From NCBI RefSeq assembly GCF_018698455.1, contig NZ_JABIOQ010000017.1, positions 1 to 54,286 of the forward strand: a DNA stretch of 54,286 bases, written 5' to 3'. The stretch's first letter is position 1. Each line of letters begins with the position of its first letter. This DNA comes from Sulfurimonas sp. Lineage in GTDB: Bacteria > Campylobacterota > Campylobacteria > Campylobacterales > Sulfurimonadaceae. This document shows, piece by piece, positions 24,510-35,007 of this stretch. Under the pieces are notes generated by a model. It made no database searches. It was not told where the DNA came from and worked only from the letters and a program-made list of their open reading frames with translations. A program made the position numbers and the translations under genes.

Positions 24510-27014
24510 ATGAATTTACTAATAGAAATAGAAGATGTAATAGAAAATAATGGTTCAGATTTTGAATTATCTAAACTTTTTAAACAGTATATAAAAGAGT
24601 ATAAAGATTCTCTTGGCGAACTTTTCAAAGAAAACCAAGGGAAGGACTTTCTTGTACGACATACAAAAAAACTTGACTCCATAATCTCTCTTATGTATAA
24701 AACAGTACTAAGGCGTACGTTTGGAAACTATATGCCTATGCGAAGTTCTATCCCTATAGCTATCGTTGCACTTGGGAGTTACGGGCGAGAGCAGTTAGCT
24801 GTTCATAGTGACATCGACCTTCTCATAGTCTATAAAAAAGTAGATGGTTATAACAGTGAACTCATTATAGAAAAACTCTTTTATCTTGCACTTGATGCTG
24901 GCATGAAACTAGGACATCGTGTACATGAAGTAAGTGATCTTTTTAAGGCAAGTGGAGAGGACATCACCATTAGAACTGCGCTTATGGAGTCGCGTTTAAT
25001 AGAAGGTTCTCCTTTTACCTGGCATGCAACACAAAGAGAATTAAACAAAATACGCTTATTTGAGCAAAAAGAATTTCTTATCGCCAAAATTGACGAGTCG
25101 CGTTTAAGAAGAAAAAAACATCCAAATTCTATGCAACCAAATATAAAAGAGAGTGTGGGAGGACTTCGTGATGCTCACCTACTTTTTTGGATTGCAAATA
25201 CTATTTATGGGGTTAATAAGCTCAGAGACTTAAGTGGGAATGTTTTTTCTGAAGATGAGTATAAAGAGTATAGAGTAGCCCTTGAACTACTGTTTCGTGT
25301 TAGAAGTGCCTTGCATCTTATAACTGATAAACAAGAGGATAGACTTCTTCTAGAACATATTCCAGGAGTGAGTAAAATTCTCGGGTTTAAAGATCAAAAG
25401 AAGATGGCGGCTAAGGTACTTCAAGCGCAGTGGCGAATAAACAACTTTACCCAAATCTTTGCAAAAAAGATGATGCGTTCATTCCTTGTTGATAAAAGTT
25501 ATATCAAAAAATTTAGAGATAACCGTCTAGCAAAAGGAATATATGAAATAGACAATAGACTTTTTGCCTCATATAACCTCAAACCACAACCAATAAACAA
25601 TCTCCTAGAACTTTTAATCTCACTCGAAGATAAGGATCATAAATATGATGCTGGTTTTCTTTACCAAGTTACATATGTAGATATATCGCATCCACTCAAG
25701 GCTAAGACATATGCTCTTATTAAAAAGCTTTTACAAAAAGAACATATTTACTCATTTTTAAAACTCTTTTACGATGCTGGAATTTTACATGAGCTCTTTT
25801 CAAATTTTAGAAAAGTCATGCACCTTCCACAGTTTGATGGTTACCATCACTATCCTGTAGATATACATTCTATTAAATGTATTGAGGCACTTGAAAACAT
25901 CAAAGAACCTTTTATAAAAATACTTTTTAATATGTTAAGTAGCGAAGAAAAGCTACTATTAAAAGCCGTCACCCTCTTTCATGACACAGGAAAAGGTCGT
26001 AAACAAGACCATTGTGAAGTTGGGGCAAAACTCATAGTTCAGTTTGCTAAAAACATCAAACTCTCACACGAGGCAACAAAAAGGGCTGTCATACTTGTAA
26101 GACATCATATTCTTATGAGTGGGGTTGCGTTTAAAGAAAATATTCATAATGAAAAGACTCTTTATAGATTTATGTCCAAAGTAGAAGATGTGAAAAATCT
26201 CAACCTTCTGTATATTTTAACCTACGCGGATATTAACGGTGTGGGAGGAGATACTTACAACTCTTTTAATTCTAAACTACTCAAAGACTTGTATATTAGT
26301 GCCTTGGAAGTAGCACAAAATAGCAACCGGATAACAGATGCTAAAAAACGCCTTACCATAGAAAATCGAGTTAAAAATCTTAATGACTTCAAAACTTTAC
26401 CTCGTACTTTCTCAAAAAAAATAATCTCCGTAGAGTCAAATCTCTTTTTCTTTAAACATACACCGCAAGACATTCTAGAGATTGCAAAAAAAGCTAAAGA
26501 GACACAGAAATATAGTTTTACTACAAAAAATGAAAAGTCTTTATCTATAGAAATATACAGAAAAATTCCTCTAAATATTGGTTTTCTACTTGCTTCATTA
26601 TCTCATCTTGACGTTGCATCAATGGAAATATTTACCCTTTTTGATGGGATAAAATACTTTAAAATTGAGTTCATTCAAAATGTTAAAGGCAGTGAGTTAG
26701 TAGAAGTTCAAGAGATTATAGATGCTGCGTTTGATATGGAGAGGGTTGTTACACTCAAAGCGGTAAATATTAAACGCGAAGAGATAAATGTGGATTGTAA
26801 TCATTCTCTTACACATGCTGAAATAACAATTCATACTTCAAATCAACTTGGCCTACTTGCTTATGTGATGCACTGTTTTGAAGAATTAAAAATCAACATT
26901 ATTACTGCAAAAATACACTCAAGTAAATATAAGGTCAGAGATAGCTTTTTAATGGACAAACAAAATGATATATGTAATAATGTCGAAGATATTTATGCTA
27001 TGTTATCAAAATAG
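24510..27014 (+). CDS. glnD: [Protein-PII] uridylyltransferase/uridylyl-removing enzyme
   Basis: Nitrogen sensor (834 residues) that uridylylates and de-uridylylates PII. Domain order matches GlnD: nucleotidyltransferase motif GSYGREQLAVHSDIDLLIVY (about 89-108, with Asp101 and Asp103), a helical region with KESVGGLRDAH, an HD domain (LFHDTGKGRKQDHCEVGAKL and VRHHIL), and two C-terminal ACT domains (about 670-740 and 770-834) for glutamine sensing. The frame is complete and glmS follows 18 bases later, which places two glutamine-linked genes in one transcript. Confidence 0.93.
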   Translation: MNLLIEIEDVIENNGSDFELSKLFKQYIKEYKDSLGELFKENQGKDFLVRHTKKLDSIISLMYKTVLRRTFGNYMPMRSSIPIAIVALGSYGREQLAVHSDIDLLIVYKKVDGYNSELIIEKLFYLALDAGMKLGHRVHEVSDLFKASGEDITIRTALMESRLIEGSPFTWHATQRELNKIRLFEQKEFLIAKIDESRLRRKKHPNSMQPNIKESVGGLRDAHLLFWIANTIYGVNKLRDLSGNVFSEDEYKEYRVALELLFRVRSALHLITDKQEDRLLLEHIPGVSKILGFKDQKKMAAKVLQAQWRINNFTQIFAKKMMRSFLVDKSYIKKFRDNRLAKGIYEIDNRLFASYNLKPQPINNLLELLISLEDKDHKYDAGFLYQVTYVDISHPLKAKTYALIKKLLQKEHIYSFLKLFYDAGILHELFSNFRKVMHLPQFDGYHHYPVDIHSIKCIEALENIKEPFIKILFNMLSSEEKLLLKAVTLFHDTGKGRKQDHCEVGAKLIVQFAKNIKLSHEATKRAVILVRHHILMSGVAFKENIHNEKTLYRFMSKVEDVKNLNLLYILTYADINGVGGDTYNSFNSKLLKDLYISALEVAQNSNRITDAKKRLTIENRVKNLNDFKTLPRTFSKKIISVESNLFFFKHTPQDILEIAKKAKETQKYSFTTKNEKSLSIEIYRKIPLNIGFLLASLSHLDVASMEIFTLFDGIKYFKIEFIQNVKGSELVEVQEIIDAAFDMERVVTLKAVNIKREEINVDCNHSLTHAEITIHTSNQLGLLAYVMHCFEELKINIITAKIHSSKYKVRDSFLMDKQNDICNNVEDIYAMLSK

Positions 27015-27032
27015 AATTATTGAGGGGTTTAT

Positions 27033-28847
27033 ATGTGCGGAATTGTAGGTTACTTAGGTCAAAAAGACACTAAAGACATTTTACTTGGAGGGCTTAAAGA
27101 GTTAGAATACCGTGGGTACGATTCCGCTGGAATAGCAGTACTCCAAGAGGGTAATTTCCATAGTTACAAAGCTACTGGTAAACTCGTAAATTTAGAAGAA
27201 AAAACACAAGACTTTATAACTAATGGCTTTGCCATTGGTATTGGTCATACTAGATGGGCAACACATGGAAAACCAACGGAGCTTAATGCTCATCCTCATG
27301 TTGGAGAAAGTTCTTATGTTGTGCATAATGGTATCATAGAAAACTATGCTGATTTAAAAAAAGAACTTATAGCAGATGGTGTTAAGTTTTTAAGTCAAAC
27401 AGATACAGAAGTTATAGTGCATCAGTTTGAAAAAAACCTCAAAACTTCAGACTCTAGTTTTGAAGCCTTTAAAAAAACAATCTCTCAGCTTCAAGGTGCC
27501 TATGCCATTTTACTTGTGACTAAAGGTGAAGATGAGACTATATTTTTTGCTAAACATGGTTCACCCATGCTTGTTGGTATAAACGCAGAAAATGAAAAGT
27601 ACTTTGCTTCTTCTGACACTCCTCTAATAGGTCACTGTAGTGATGTAAACTACTTTGAAGATGGAGACTATGGATATGTTACACCAGTAGGTCTTGCTAT
27701 ATTTGATAAGAACAATAAAGTGCAAAAACCAAATTTCTCTAAACTCACACAAAATAAACTCTCTGCACAAAAAGATGGCTTTCGTTTCTTCATGGAAAAA
27801 GAGATTTATGAGCAAGGTGATGTAATAGCAGATACTTTAATGGGACGTTTAAGCGATGAAGAAATACTCTTTGAAGAATTAGACACTACTCTTTTTAAAG
27901 GTATAAATGAGATAAAACTTTGTGCTTGTGGTACTTCCTATCACTCAGCACTTACAGCAACATATCTTTTTGAACGCTATGCAAAAATAAAAACTACCAT
28001 AGAAGTAGCTTCAGAATTTAGATACCGTTCTCCTATAATGAGTAAAGATACCCTCTTTGTTGTCATAAGTCAAAGTGGTGAGACAGCAGATACTCTTGAA
28101 ACACTCAAGATGGCAAAAAAAGCTGGTCTTAAAACTCTTGTCATCTGTAATGTAGATAACTCGTCGATGGTACGTTTAGCTGATGCTTGTATACTTACTC
28201 GTGCTGGAGTTGAAAAAGGTGTCGCTTCTACCAAAGCATTTGCTACACAAGTAACTGTATTTTGGATGCTGAGTCTTTATGTTGGTAAACTTAAAGATAC
28301 TATGAGTACACAAGAAATAGCAAAACAGATAGCTCTTCTTCGTGAAGTTCCTGGCGCATGTAAAGTGACAGATAACCTTCATGAACGCATTAAAAGATTA
28401 TCTAAACGCTATCTTCATGGTCATGGTTTTTTCTTTATAGGTCGTGATGTTTTTTATCCACTTGCTCTTGAAGGTGCTTTAAAACTAAAAGAGATAAGTT
28501 ACCTTCATGCTGAAGGTTACCCAAGTGGAGAGATGAAGCACGGGCCAATAGCCCTCGCCGATCCTGAACTTTTTACCATTGCCCTACTTCCTCAACATCT
28601 CTTATATGAAAAAGCAAAATCAAACGTAGAAGAGTTAAGTGCAAGAGATAGTACTATATGTGCTATTAGTGCAATAGAGTTTGACAAGGCGGATGATTTT
28701 ATAGCTATAAATGAATGTAAAGACTATATGTTAGAATTTTTTGAGATGATGGTTGTTCTTCAAGTACTTTCACTTGAGATATCAGTGCGTTTAGGAAATG
28801 ATGTAGATATGCCAAGAAACTTAGCAAAAAGTGTAACAGTAGAGTAA
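27033..28847 (+). CDS. glmS: Glutamine-fructose-6-phosphate aminotransferase (isomerizing)
   Basis: First enzyme of the hexosamine pathway to UDP-GlcNAc for peptidoglycan and LPS. The protein has 604 residues. The N-terminal Ntn-glutaminase domain starts MCGIVGYLG with Cys as the nucleophile after Met removal, and contains EYRGYDSAGIA and GIGHTRWATHGKP. Two SIS domains follow (CGTSYHSAL, SQSGETADTLE, TRAGVEKGVASTKAFATQ), and it ends NLAKSVTVE, the conserved GlmS tail. GAGG Shine-Dalgarno bases precede the ATG. No glmS ribozyme is expected in this phylum and none is seen. Confidence 0.97.
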   Translation: MCGIVGYLGQKDTKDILLGGLKELEYRGYDSAGIAVLQEGNFHSYKATGKLVNLEEKTQDFITNGFAIGIGHTRWATHGKPTELNAHPHVGESSYVVHNGIIENYADLKKELIADGVKFLSQTDTEVIVHQFEKNLKTSDSSFEAFKKTISQLQGAYAILLVTKGEDETIFFAKHGSPMLVGINAENEKYFASSDTPLIGHCSDVNYFEDGDYGYVTPVGLAIFDKNNKVQKPNFSKLTQNKLSAQKDGFRFFMEKEIYEQGDVIADTLMGRLSDEEILFEELDTTLFKGINEIKLCACGTSYHSALTATYLFERYAKIKTTIEVASEFRYRSPIMSKDTLFVVISQSGETADTLETLKMAKKAGLKTLVICNVDNSSMVRLADACILTRAGVEKGVASTKAFATQVTVFWMLSLYVGKLKDTMSTQEIAKQIALLREVPGACKVTDNLHERIKRLSKRYLHGHGFFFIGRDVFYPLALEGALKLKEISYLHAEGYPSGEMKHGPIALADPELFTIALLPQHLLYEKAKSNVEELSARDSTICAISAIEFDKADDFIAINECKDYMLEFFEMMVVLQVLSLEISVRLGNDVDMPRNLAKSVTVE

Positions 28848-28874
28848 AATTTTCTCTCATAAAGAGAGAAAATT
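28848..28874. terminator. glmS-side hairpin
   Basis: A perfect 11-bp stem, AATTTTCTCTC (28848-28858) with GAGAGAAAATT (28864-28874), and a 5-base loop, directly overlapping the glmS stop region. A long T-run does not follow on the plus strand, so it may act together with the next hairpin between the convergent glmS and mrp. Confidence 0.6.
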
Positions 28875-28879
28875 AGACA

Positions 28880-28913
28880 TAAAAAAAGGCTCAGTGAAAA
28901 ATCACCGAGCCTT
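28880..28913 (-). terminator. Intrinsic terminator of mrp
   Basis: Stem AAGGCTC-A-GTGA / TCAC-C-GAGCCTT (one internal mismatch, 4-base loop) at 28886-28913. On the minus strand it is followed by a T7 run (28881-28887 read as A on the plus strand), which is the classic rho-independent layout, 27 bases past the mrp stop. Confidence 0.8.
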
Positions 28914-28939
28914 AAAGGATAACTACAGGTTGCAGATGT

Positions 28940-30112
28940 CTAGTGACATCCACATCCTGTTCCACAGCTTTCGCCCTCAGGTTCTTTAGCTGGAGCAGGA
29001 GCAGCTGCAGTAGAACATGCAGATACACCTGGAGGAGTTGTTGGCTGAACGCCTTTGTTATCAACACCACCATTTGCGTTTATCTCTTCAATAGTTGCCC
29101 AAATAGAAGCAGCCGCTTGAGCAAAACGCTTAGCAGATTCAGATGATGGGTTAGAGAAAGTAACTGGTTTACCCTCGTCTCCACCTGTTCTGATTCCTGG
29201 TTCTATTGGAATTTCAGCAATAATTTTAGTATCGAATTCATCTGCCATTGGCTGAGATGTTCCTTTACCAAAAATATCGTACTCAACACCAGTATCTGGT
29301 GCAATAAATCCACTCATATTCTCAACAATTCCAGCAAGAGGAATATTAAGCTTTTTGAACATGTTCAATGAACGACGTGAGTCATCTAAAGAAACTGCTT
29401 GTGGAGTAGTTACCGTAAGACCTGCAGTTACAGGAACAGCTTGAGCTAATGAAAGCTGAGCATCACCAGTTCCTGGAGGCATGTCGATAACTAAACAATC
29501 TAACTCTGACCATAAGATGTCACGTAAGAACTGCTCAATAGCTTTCATGATCATAGCTCCACGCCAGATAAGTGCTTGACCTTCATCCATTAGTGAACCC
29601 ATAGACATAACTTCAATTCCGTAAGCTTTTAAAGGCATTACTTTATTTCCAGTTACTTCTGGTTTAACACCATCAAGACCCATCATACGAGGAGCATTTG
29701 GACCATAAATATCTGCATCTAAAAGACCAACTTTAAGTCCTTGAGCAGCTAGAGCGATAGCTATATTTACTGATGTAGTTGACTTTCCAACTCCACCTTT
29801 TCCAGAACTTATCATTAAAAAGTTTTTCACTTGTGGTGCTAAGTTTTTACCTTGAGAAGAAGACTCTTTTGGCATTTGTGGAGCTTTAATGTTACAGTTA
29901 ACATTTGTAGCACCTTCTGCCTTAAGAGCTGCAGTTGACTCATCTTTAATCTGCCCAGCAACTTCTGCTGCACTTGATGTAATGTCACATGTGAAAGAAA
30001 CATCAGTTCCATTTATTACTATATTATTAACAAAACCAAAAGTAACGATATCTTTAGTAAAACCTGGATACATTACTTTTGAAAGTGCTGTTTTTACAAT
30101 TTCTTCAGTCAT
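28940..30112 (-). CDS. mrp: Mrp/ApbC/NBP35-type iron-sulfur carrier ATPase
   Basis: P-loop scaffold for [4Fe-4S] cluster assembly, 390 residues. An N-terminal MIP18/DUF59 domain (1-75) precedes the deviant Walker A GKGGVGKST at 104-112, DADIYGPNAPRM and VIDMPPGTGD. The usual CxxC after ENMS is missing here: the segment reads SGFIAPDTGVEYDIFGKG (267-284). The protein instead ends in a low-complexity Ala/Pro/Glu tail with C383, C387 and C389 (SCGTGCGCH), which may supply metal ligands. The gene has its own terminator and is separated from thiC upstream by a hairpin. Confidence 0.9.
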   Translation of the reverse strand: MTEEIVKTALSKVMYPGFTKDIVTFGFVNNIVINGTDVSFTCDITSSAAEVAGQIKDESTAALKAEGATNVNCNIKAPQMPKESSSQGKNLAPQVKNFLMISSGKGGVGKSTTSVNIAIALAAQGLKVGLLDADIYGPNAPRMMGLDGVKPEVTGNKVMPLKAYGIEVMSMGSLMDEGQALIWRGAMIMKAIEQFLRDILWSELDCLVIDMPPGTGDAQLSLAQAVPVTAGLTVTTPQAVSLDDSRRSLNMFKKLNIPLAGIVENMSGFIAPDTGVEYDIFGKGTSQPMADEFDTKIIAEIPIEPGIRTGGDEGKPVTFSNPSSESAKRFAQAAASIWATIEEINANGGVDNKGVQPTTPPGVSACSTAAAPAPAKEPEGESCGTGCGCH

Positions 30113-30159
30113 TTGTTATTTTTTCCTTTATAAATTTTATATTTTTGAACTATATCGTA

Positions 30160-30190
30160 TTTAAATAAGACAAAAATTGTCTTATTTAAA
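30160..30190. terminator. Bidirectional-looking hairpin between thiC and mrp
   Basis: A perfect 14-bp inverted repeat, TTTAAATAAGACAA (30160-30173) and its complement (30177-30190), with a 3-base loop. It lies 25 bases past the thiC stop on the minus strand, and its right arm supplies an AT-rich tail. It probably terminates thiC, leaving mrp to start from its own promoter. Confidence 0.65.
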
Positions 30191-30214
30191 AAGCTCTATC
30201 ATTTAAGTTCTAGT

Positions 30215-31633
<1,419 letters not shown>

Positions 31634-31781
31634 TTAAAATAGTTTCTATAATGGCAATATAATCAAATAAAGTTAATCTAAGCTAAAAATCCATTATTAA
31701 GTTAAGGATTAAACCTAAAAAATCATCTAAGGTGTATTAAAACATAAGATATATATCAAGATTATTAAAAGAAAGATAGTG

Positions 31782-31787
31782 TATAAT
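31782..31787 (+). promoter_or_regulatory. Putative -10 box of the ispDF operon
   Basis: TATAAT, 30 bases before the first codon. A strong Shine-Dalgarno GAGGAGG at 31807-31813 follows and fixes the TTG start at 31818. Confidence 0.5.
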
Positions 31788-31817
31788 TTCGTAACACTTT
31801 ATTTATGAGGAGGCAGT

Positions 31818-32942
31818 TTGTCTGATTTAACTCTTATACTACTGTCTGCTGGTAGTTCTAGCCGTTTTGGGCTAGATGTAAAAAAACATTGGCTGAGAAT
31901 AGAGCATCAACCACTGTGGAATTTTGTAGCACATAGGCTACAAAAAAGTAAATTCTTTGTAAATGTAATAATTGTCGCCTCTAAAGATGAAATCTCATTT
32001 ATGAAAAACTATGCTGAGTATACTTTTGTTACAGGTGGTAAGTCGCGACAAGAATCTTTAAGTAATGCAATGGAAGTCGTGAAGAGTGAATTTGTCTTAG
32101 TAAGTGATATCGCTCGGGCTTGTATTGGTGAGGATTTTCTAGAGAGAATTATCGCTTTAAAAGGCAAGAGTGATTGTATTGTCCCCTTTCTGAAAGTCAC
32201 AGATACTATAGTATATGAAGACGAAACTATTGACAGAGAAAAAGTCAAGAGAATTCAAACTCCACAACTTTCTCGTAGTGATATATTAAGAAAAGCACTT
32301 CAAACAGAGACTGAGTATACAGATGAAAGCAGTGCTATCGTTGCATTTGGTGGAACTCGAGAGTTTATTTTAGGTGAAGAGTCTGCTCATAAGATTACTT
32401 ATGTAAATGACTTAAACCTTATGCCTTGTCTTAAAGCACCAGTGGACGACACACTCAGTGGTAATGGATTTGATGTTCATGCATTTGAAGATGGTGGCCA
32501 AATGTGGTTAGGTGGTGTCAAAATAGACTCTGAGTTTAGTTTTAAAGCTCATAGTGATGGAGATGTAGCACTACACTCACTCATTGATGCACTTTTAGGA
32601 GCTGCAGGAATGGGAGACATCGGAATGATGTTCCCTGACAACGATGATGAGTACAAGGGAATAGACTCTAAAGAACTTCTCAAAAGAGTTGTGAGTAAGA
32701 TTTATAACTTTGGTTTTATTATCGTCAATGTAGACATCACAATAGCTGCACAAAAACCAAGAATCGGTCAGTATAAGCTTGAGATGCGAAGAGTAATAGC
32801 AGATATACTTAATATAGATGCTGCACGTGTCAATGTAAAAGCAACAACAACAGAAAAACTCGGTTTTATAGGTAGAGAAGAAGGTGTTGGGGTAACGGCT
32901 AATGCAAACTTGAAATATTTTAACTGGAAAACAATAGGATAA
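31818..32942 (+). CDS. ispDF: Bifunctional 2-C-methyl-D-erythritol 4-phosphate cytidylyltransferase / 2,4-cyclodiphosphate synthase
   Basis: Fused enzyme of the MEP isoprenoid pathway, 374 residues, a fusion typical of Campylobacterota and Alphaproteobacteria. The IspD half has LSAGSSSRFG (about 8-17), TGGKSRQESL, and VKRIQTPQ; the IspF half begins GNGFDVHAF (about 212), with the zinc ligands in DVH, then AHSDGDVALHSLIDALLGAAG, GDIGMMFPDND and TTTEKLGFIGREEG. The start codon is TTG, chosen because of GAGGAGG 4 bases upstream and the conserved MSDLTLILLSAG; an ATG at 31805 is out of frame. The atypical response regulator follows after 1 base. Confidence 0.95.
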   Translation: MSDLTLILLSAGSSSRFGLDVKKHWLRIEHQPLWNFVAHRLQKSKFFVNVIIVASKDEISFMKNYAEYTFVTGGKSRQESLSNAMEVVKSEFVLVSDIARACIGEDFLERIIALKGKSDCIVPFLKVTDTIVYEDETIDREKVKRIQTPQLSRSDILRKALQTETEYTDESSAIVAFGGTREFILGEESAHKITYVNDLNLMPCLKAPVDDTLSGNGFDVHAFEDGGQMWLGGVKIDSEFSFKAHSDGDVALHSLIDALLGAAGMGDIGMMFPDNDDEYKGIDSKELLKRVVSKIYNFGFIIVNVDITIAAQKPRIGQYKLEMRRVIADILNIDAARVNVKATTTEKLGFIGREEGVGVTANANLKYFNWKTIG

Positions 32943-32943
32943 T

Positions 32944-33831
32944 ATGAAAATACTAATAATTGAAAACGAAATTTACTTAGCACAAAGTATAGCTACAAAA
33001 CTAGGTGAACTTGGACATGTATGTGAAATGTGTACCTCTACAAAAGATGCTATAAGAAGTAATAACTATGATGTTGTCCTTCTATCAACAAACATTAATG
33101 GGCAAGACTTCAACCCTGTTATAGAAACTTTTAAAAGTTCTATTGTTATCTTAATGGTTTCATATATATCTAATGACACTGTGTCCAAACCTTTAGCTTC
33201 AGGAGCAAAAGATTATATTTTAAAACCATTTATGATAGAAGAGTTAATTCGTAAAATTAATCACTATCAAGATTATGAAAAACTCAAACGTCGAAATACA
33301 GCTTATGAGAAATATCTCAACCATTCTTTTACAAATGCAATGCATGATAATAGTTTTACAAATATTGCTCTTCCACTTTTCATATCTTCAAGTTTTCAAA
33401 AATATGCTGATGCATTTGCATTTGAGTATGCTCAGAAAAAAGATATACCTATAAACTTTTTAACATTAAGTGATTCAAAAAGCTTAAATGAAATAAAAAA
33501 CATTCCTCAAAATAGTCTTATATATGTTATAGATTATCAAGTACTCAAAAAGGGTGATAAAAAAAGTTTTTGTGAATTAATTGTAGGTAGAAATATTATT
33601 ATATCTAGTACGGATAAAATAGAAGACATAGAACATCCAATACTAGAACTAGAAAATGAAAACAACATTTTTGACAAGGGAGAGATACTTCCCATTGAAG
33701 ACTATGTTAAGTTTATAATTTTAAACTATCAAGATAAATATCCAGATACAGAACTTTCTAAAAAACTAGGAATAAGCCGTAAAAGCTTATGGGAAAAGCG
33801 CAAAAAATATGACATCATCAAGAAAAAATAA
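32944..33831 (+). CDS. Atypical orphan response regulator, HP1021/Cj1608-like
   Basis: A 295-residue regulator. Residues 1-120 form a receiver-like domain, but the phosphoacceptor position (end of strand VVLL, residue 48) is Ser, not Asp (DVVLLSTN); Lys in KDYILKPF is kept. The C-terminus carries a Fis-like HTH (ELSKKLGISRKSLWEKRKKY). Its place right after ispDF is the same as Helicobacter HP1021 and Campylobacter Cj1608, which are phosphorylation-independent regulators that bind oriC and control many genes; HP1021 is also known as a redox responder. It overlaps the next gene by 23 bases. Confidence 0.85.
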   Translation: MKILIIENEIYLAQSIATKLGELGHVCEMCTSTKDAIRSNNYDVVLLSTNINGQDFNPVIETFKSSIVILMVSYISNDTVSKPLASGAKDYILKPFMIEELIRKINHYQDYEKLKRRNTAYEKYLNHSFTNAMHDNSFTNIALPLFISSSFQKYADAFAFEYAQKKDIPINFLTLSDSKSLNEIKNIPQNSLIYVIDYQVLKKGDKKSFCELIVGRNIIISSTDKIEDIEHPILELENENNIFDKGEILPIEDYVKFIILNYQDKYPDTELSKKLGISRKSLWEKRKKYDIIKKK

Positions 33832-34999
33832 AACTATCTTTATAGATAGAGAAGCAACTTCTGCACTAAAACTAGTTGCTGATTCTCTTCTCCTCCCTGT
33901 AACCAAACTGATGTCGGAGTCTGACTCTATAGAAGTACTCAAAACAGGACTTCTCAACTCAAAATCATTTCCATTTTCTTTTCTCTTAGCACCCTCAGGT
34001 AAAAAAAATGTAGAGGTTATTCAATCTTTGGAGATTGGTGAAGAGATTTCTCTTATCTGTGAGGATGAGGAATTTGCAACACTTATAGTTAATGAAACTT
34101 TCGAGGTAAGTCCCAATGACAGAGTCAGACTTATCTATGGAACGGATGATCAAACACACCCTGGTGTTATGCAAACGATGAAGCGCTTTGGTTCATTTGC
34201 AATTTGTGGGGAGTATACACTTACTAATGCAGAAGAAAACCAAAACAAGCTCACAATACAACAGGCTAAAGAAAGAATAGATGCTAAACATGTAAGTTCT
34301 CTCGTAATGTCGGCTAATCCTCTTCACCGTGGACACGAACGTCTCATTCGTCAGACACTAGACAATACAGACCTCTTAGTTATCTTTTTACTCAAACCAT
34401 ATAATAGCGACAACATTAGTTTTGAGATAAGAAAAGAGTCACTCGAGTACTTTATAAACAACTACCTTACAAAGAACCGCGTTATTATCGTACCTTTAGA
34501 AAATAGTTATGTTTTTGCTGGTCATAATGAAATCATCATTGATGCCATGATTGCAAATAACTATGGCTGTGATAGACTTACCATTGGACGGAACCATTCT
34601 GGTCTTGGTATGTTTTCTGACGCCAACTCAAACAAGTCTATTGTTGATAATATAACAAGTATAGACATTGAGATAAATATTGCAAGTGAATATGTTTACT
34701 GTGACTTATGTACAACTCTTGTAAGTAAGAACACTTGTCCTCATGGTCAACACCATCAAATTTCTTACCATTCAGACTCCATTCTAGCACTCCTTGAAGC
34801 AGGTCTACTCCCTCCAGCCGTTCTCATAAGAAAAGAAATTTCAGCACTCCTGCTTTCTAAGCTTTATCCTAATAGATTTAAAAATTTAGAAAAGCTCTAC
34901 TATGATACTTTTGCGACAAAAGGACTTCTTGAGGAACATAATGAGAAAGACTTTTACCTTGAACTTATGAAGTTATATAAAACAGCTTCTCTTACTTAG
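33809..34999 (+). CDS. Divergent ATP-sulfurylase-like protein
   Basis: A 396-residue homologue of bacterial sulfate adenylyltransferase, with an N-terminal PUA-like part (about 1-150) and the nucleotidyltransferase core. The HxGH-type motif is NPLHRGHE (170-177), but the sulfate-binding QTRN upstream is replaced by VMSAN. The second motif reads GRNHSGLG (260-267) rather than GRDHAGVG. A putative zinc site is kept: C298, C301, C310 and a following His (CDLC...CPHGQHH). The loss of the sulfate-contacting Gln/Arg suggests a different substrate or a non-catalytic role. Its position between the HP1021-like gene and pgpA is conserved in Campylobacter as I recall (Cj1609). Confidence 0.7.
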   Translation: MTSSRKNKTIFIDREATSALKLVADSLLLPVTKLMSESDSIEVLKTGLLNSKSFPFSFLLAPSGKKNVEVIQSLEIGEEISLICEDEEFATLIVNETFEVSPNDRVRLIYGTDDQTHPGVMQTMKRFGSFAICGEYTLTNAEENQNKLTIQQAKERIDAKHVSSLVMSANPLHRGHERLIRQTLDNTDLLVIFLLKPYNSDNISFEIRKESLEYFINNYLTKNRVIIVPLENSYVFAGHNEIIIDAMIANNYGCDRLTIGRNHSGLGMFSDANSNKSIVDNITSIDIEINIASEYVYCDLCTTLVSKNTCPHGQHHQISYHSDSILALLEAGLLPPAVLIRKEISALLLSKLYPNRFKNLEKLYYDTFATKGLLEEHNEKDFYLELMKLYKTASLT

Positions 35000-35007
35000 G
35001 AATATTT

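Noticed and set aside
27010-27033. glmS ribozyme
   Set aside because: Only 18 bases separate glnD and glmS, so there is no room for the ribozyme.
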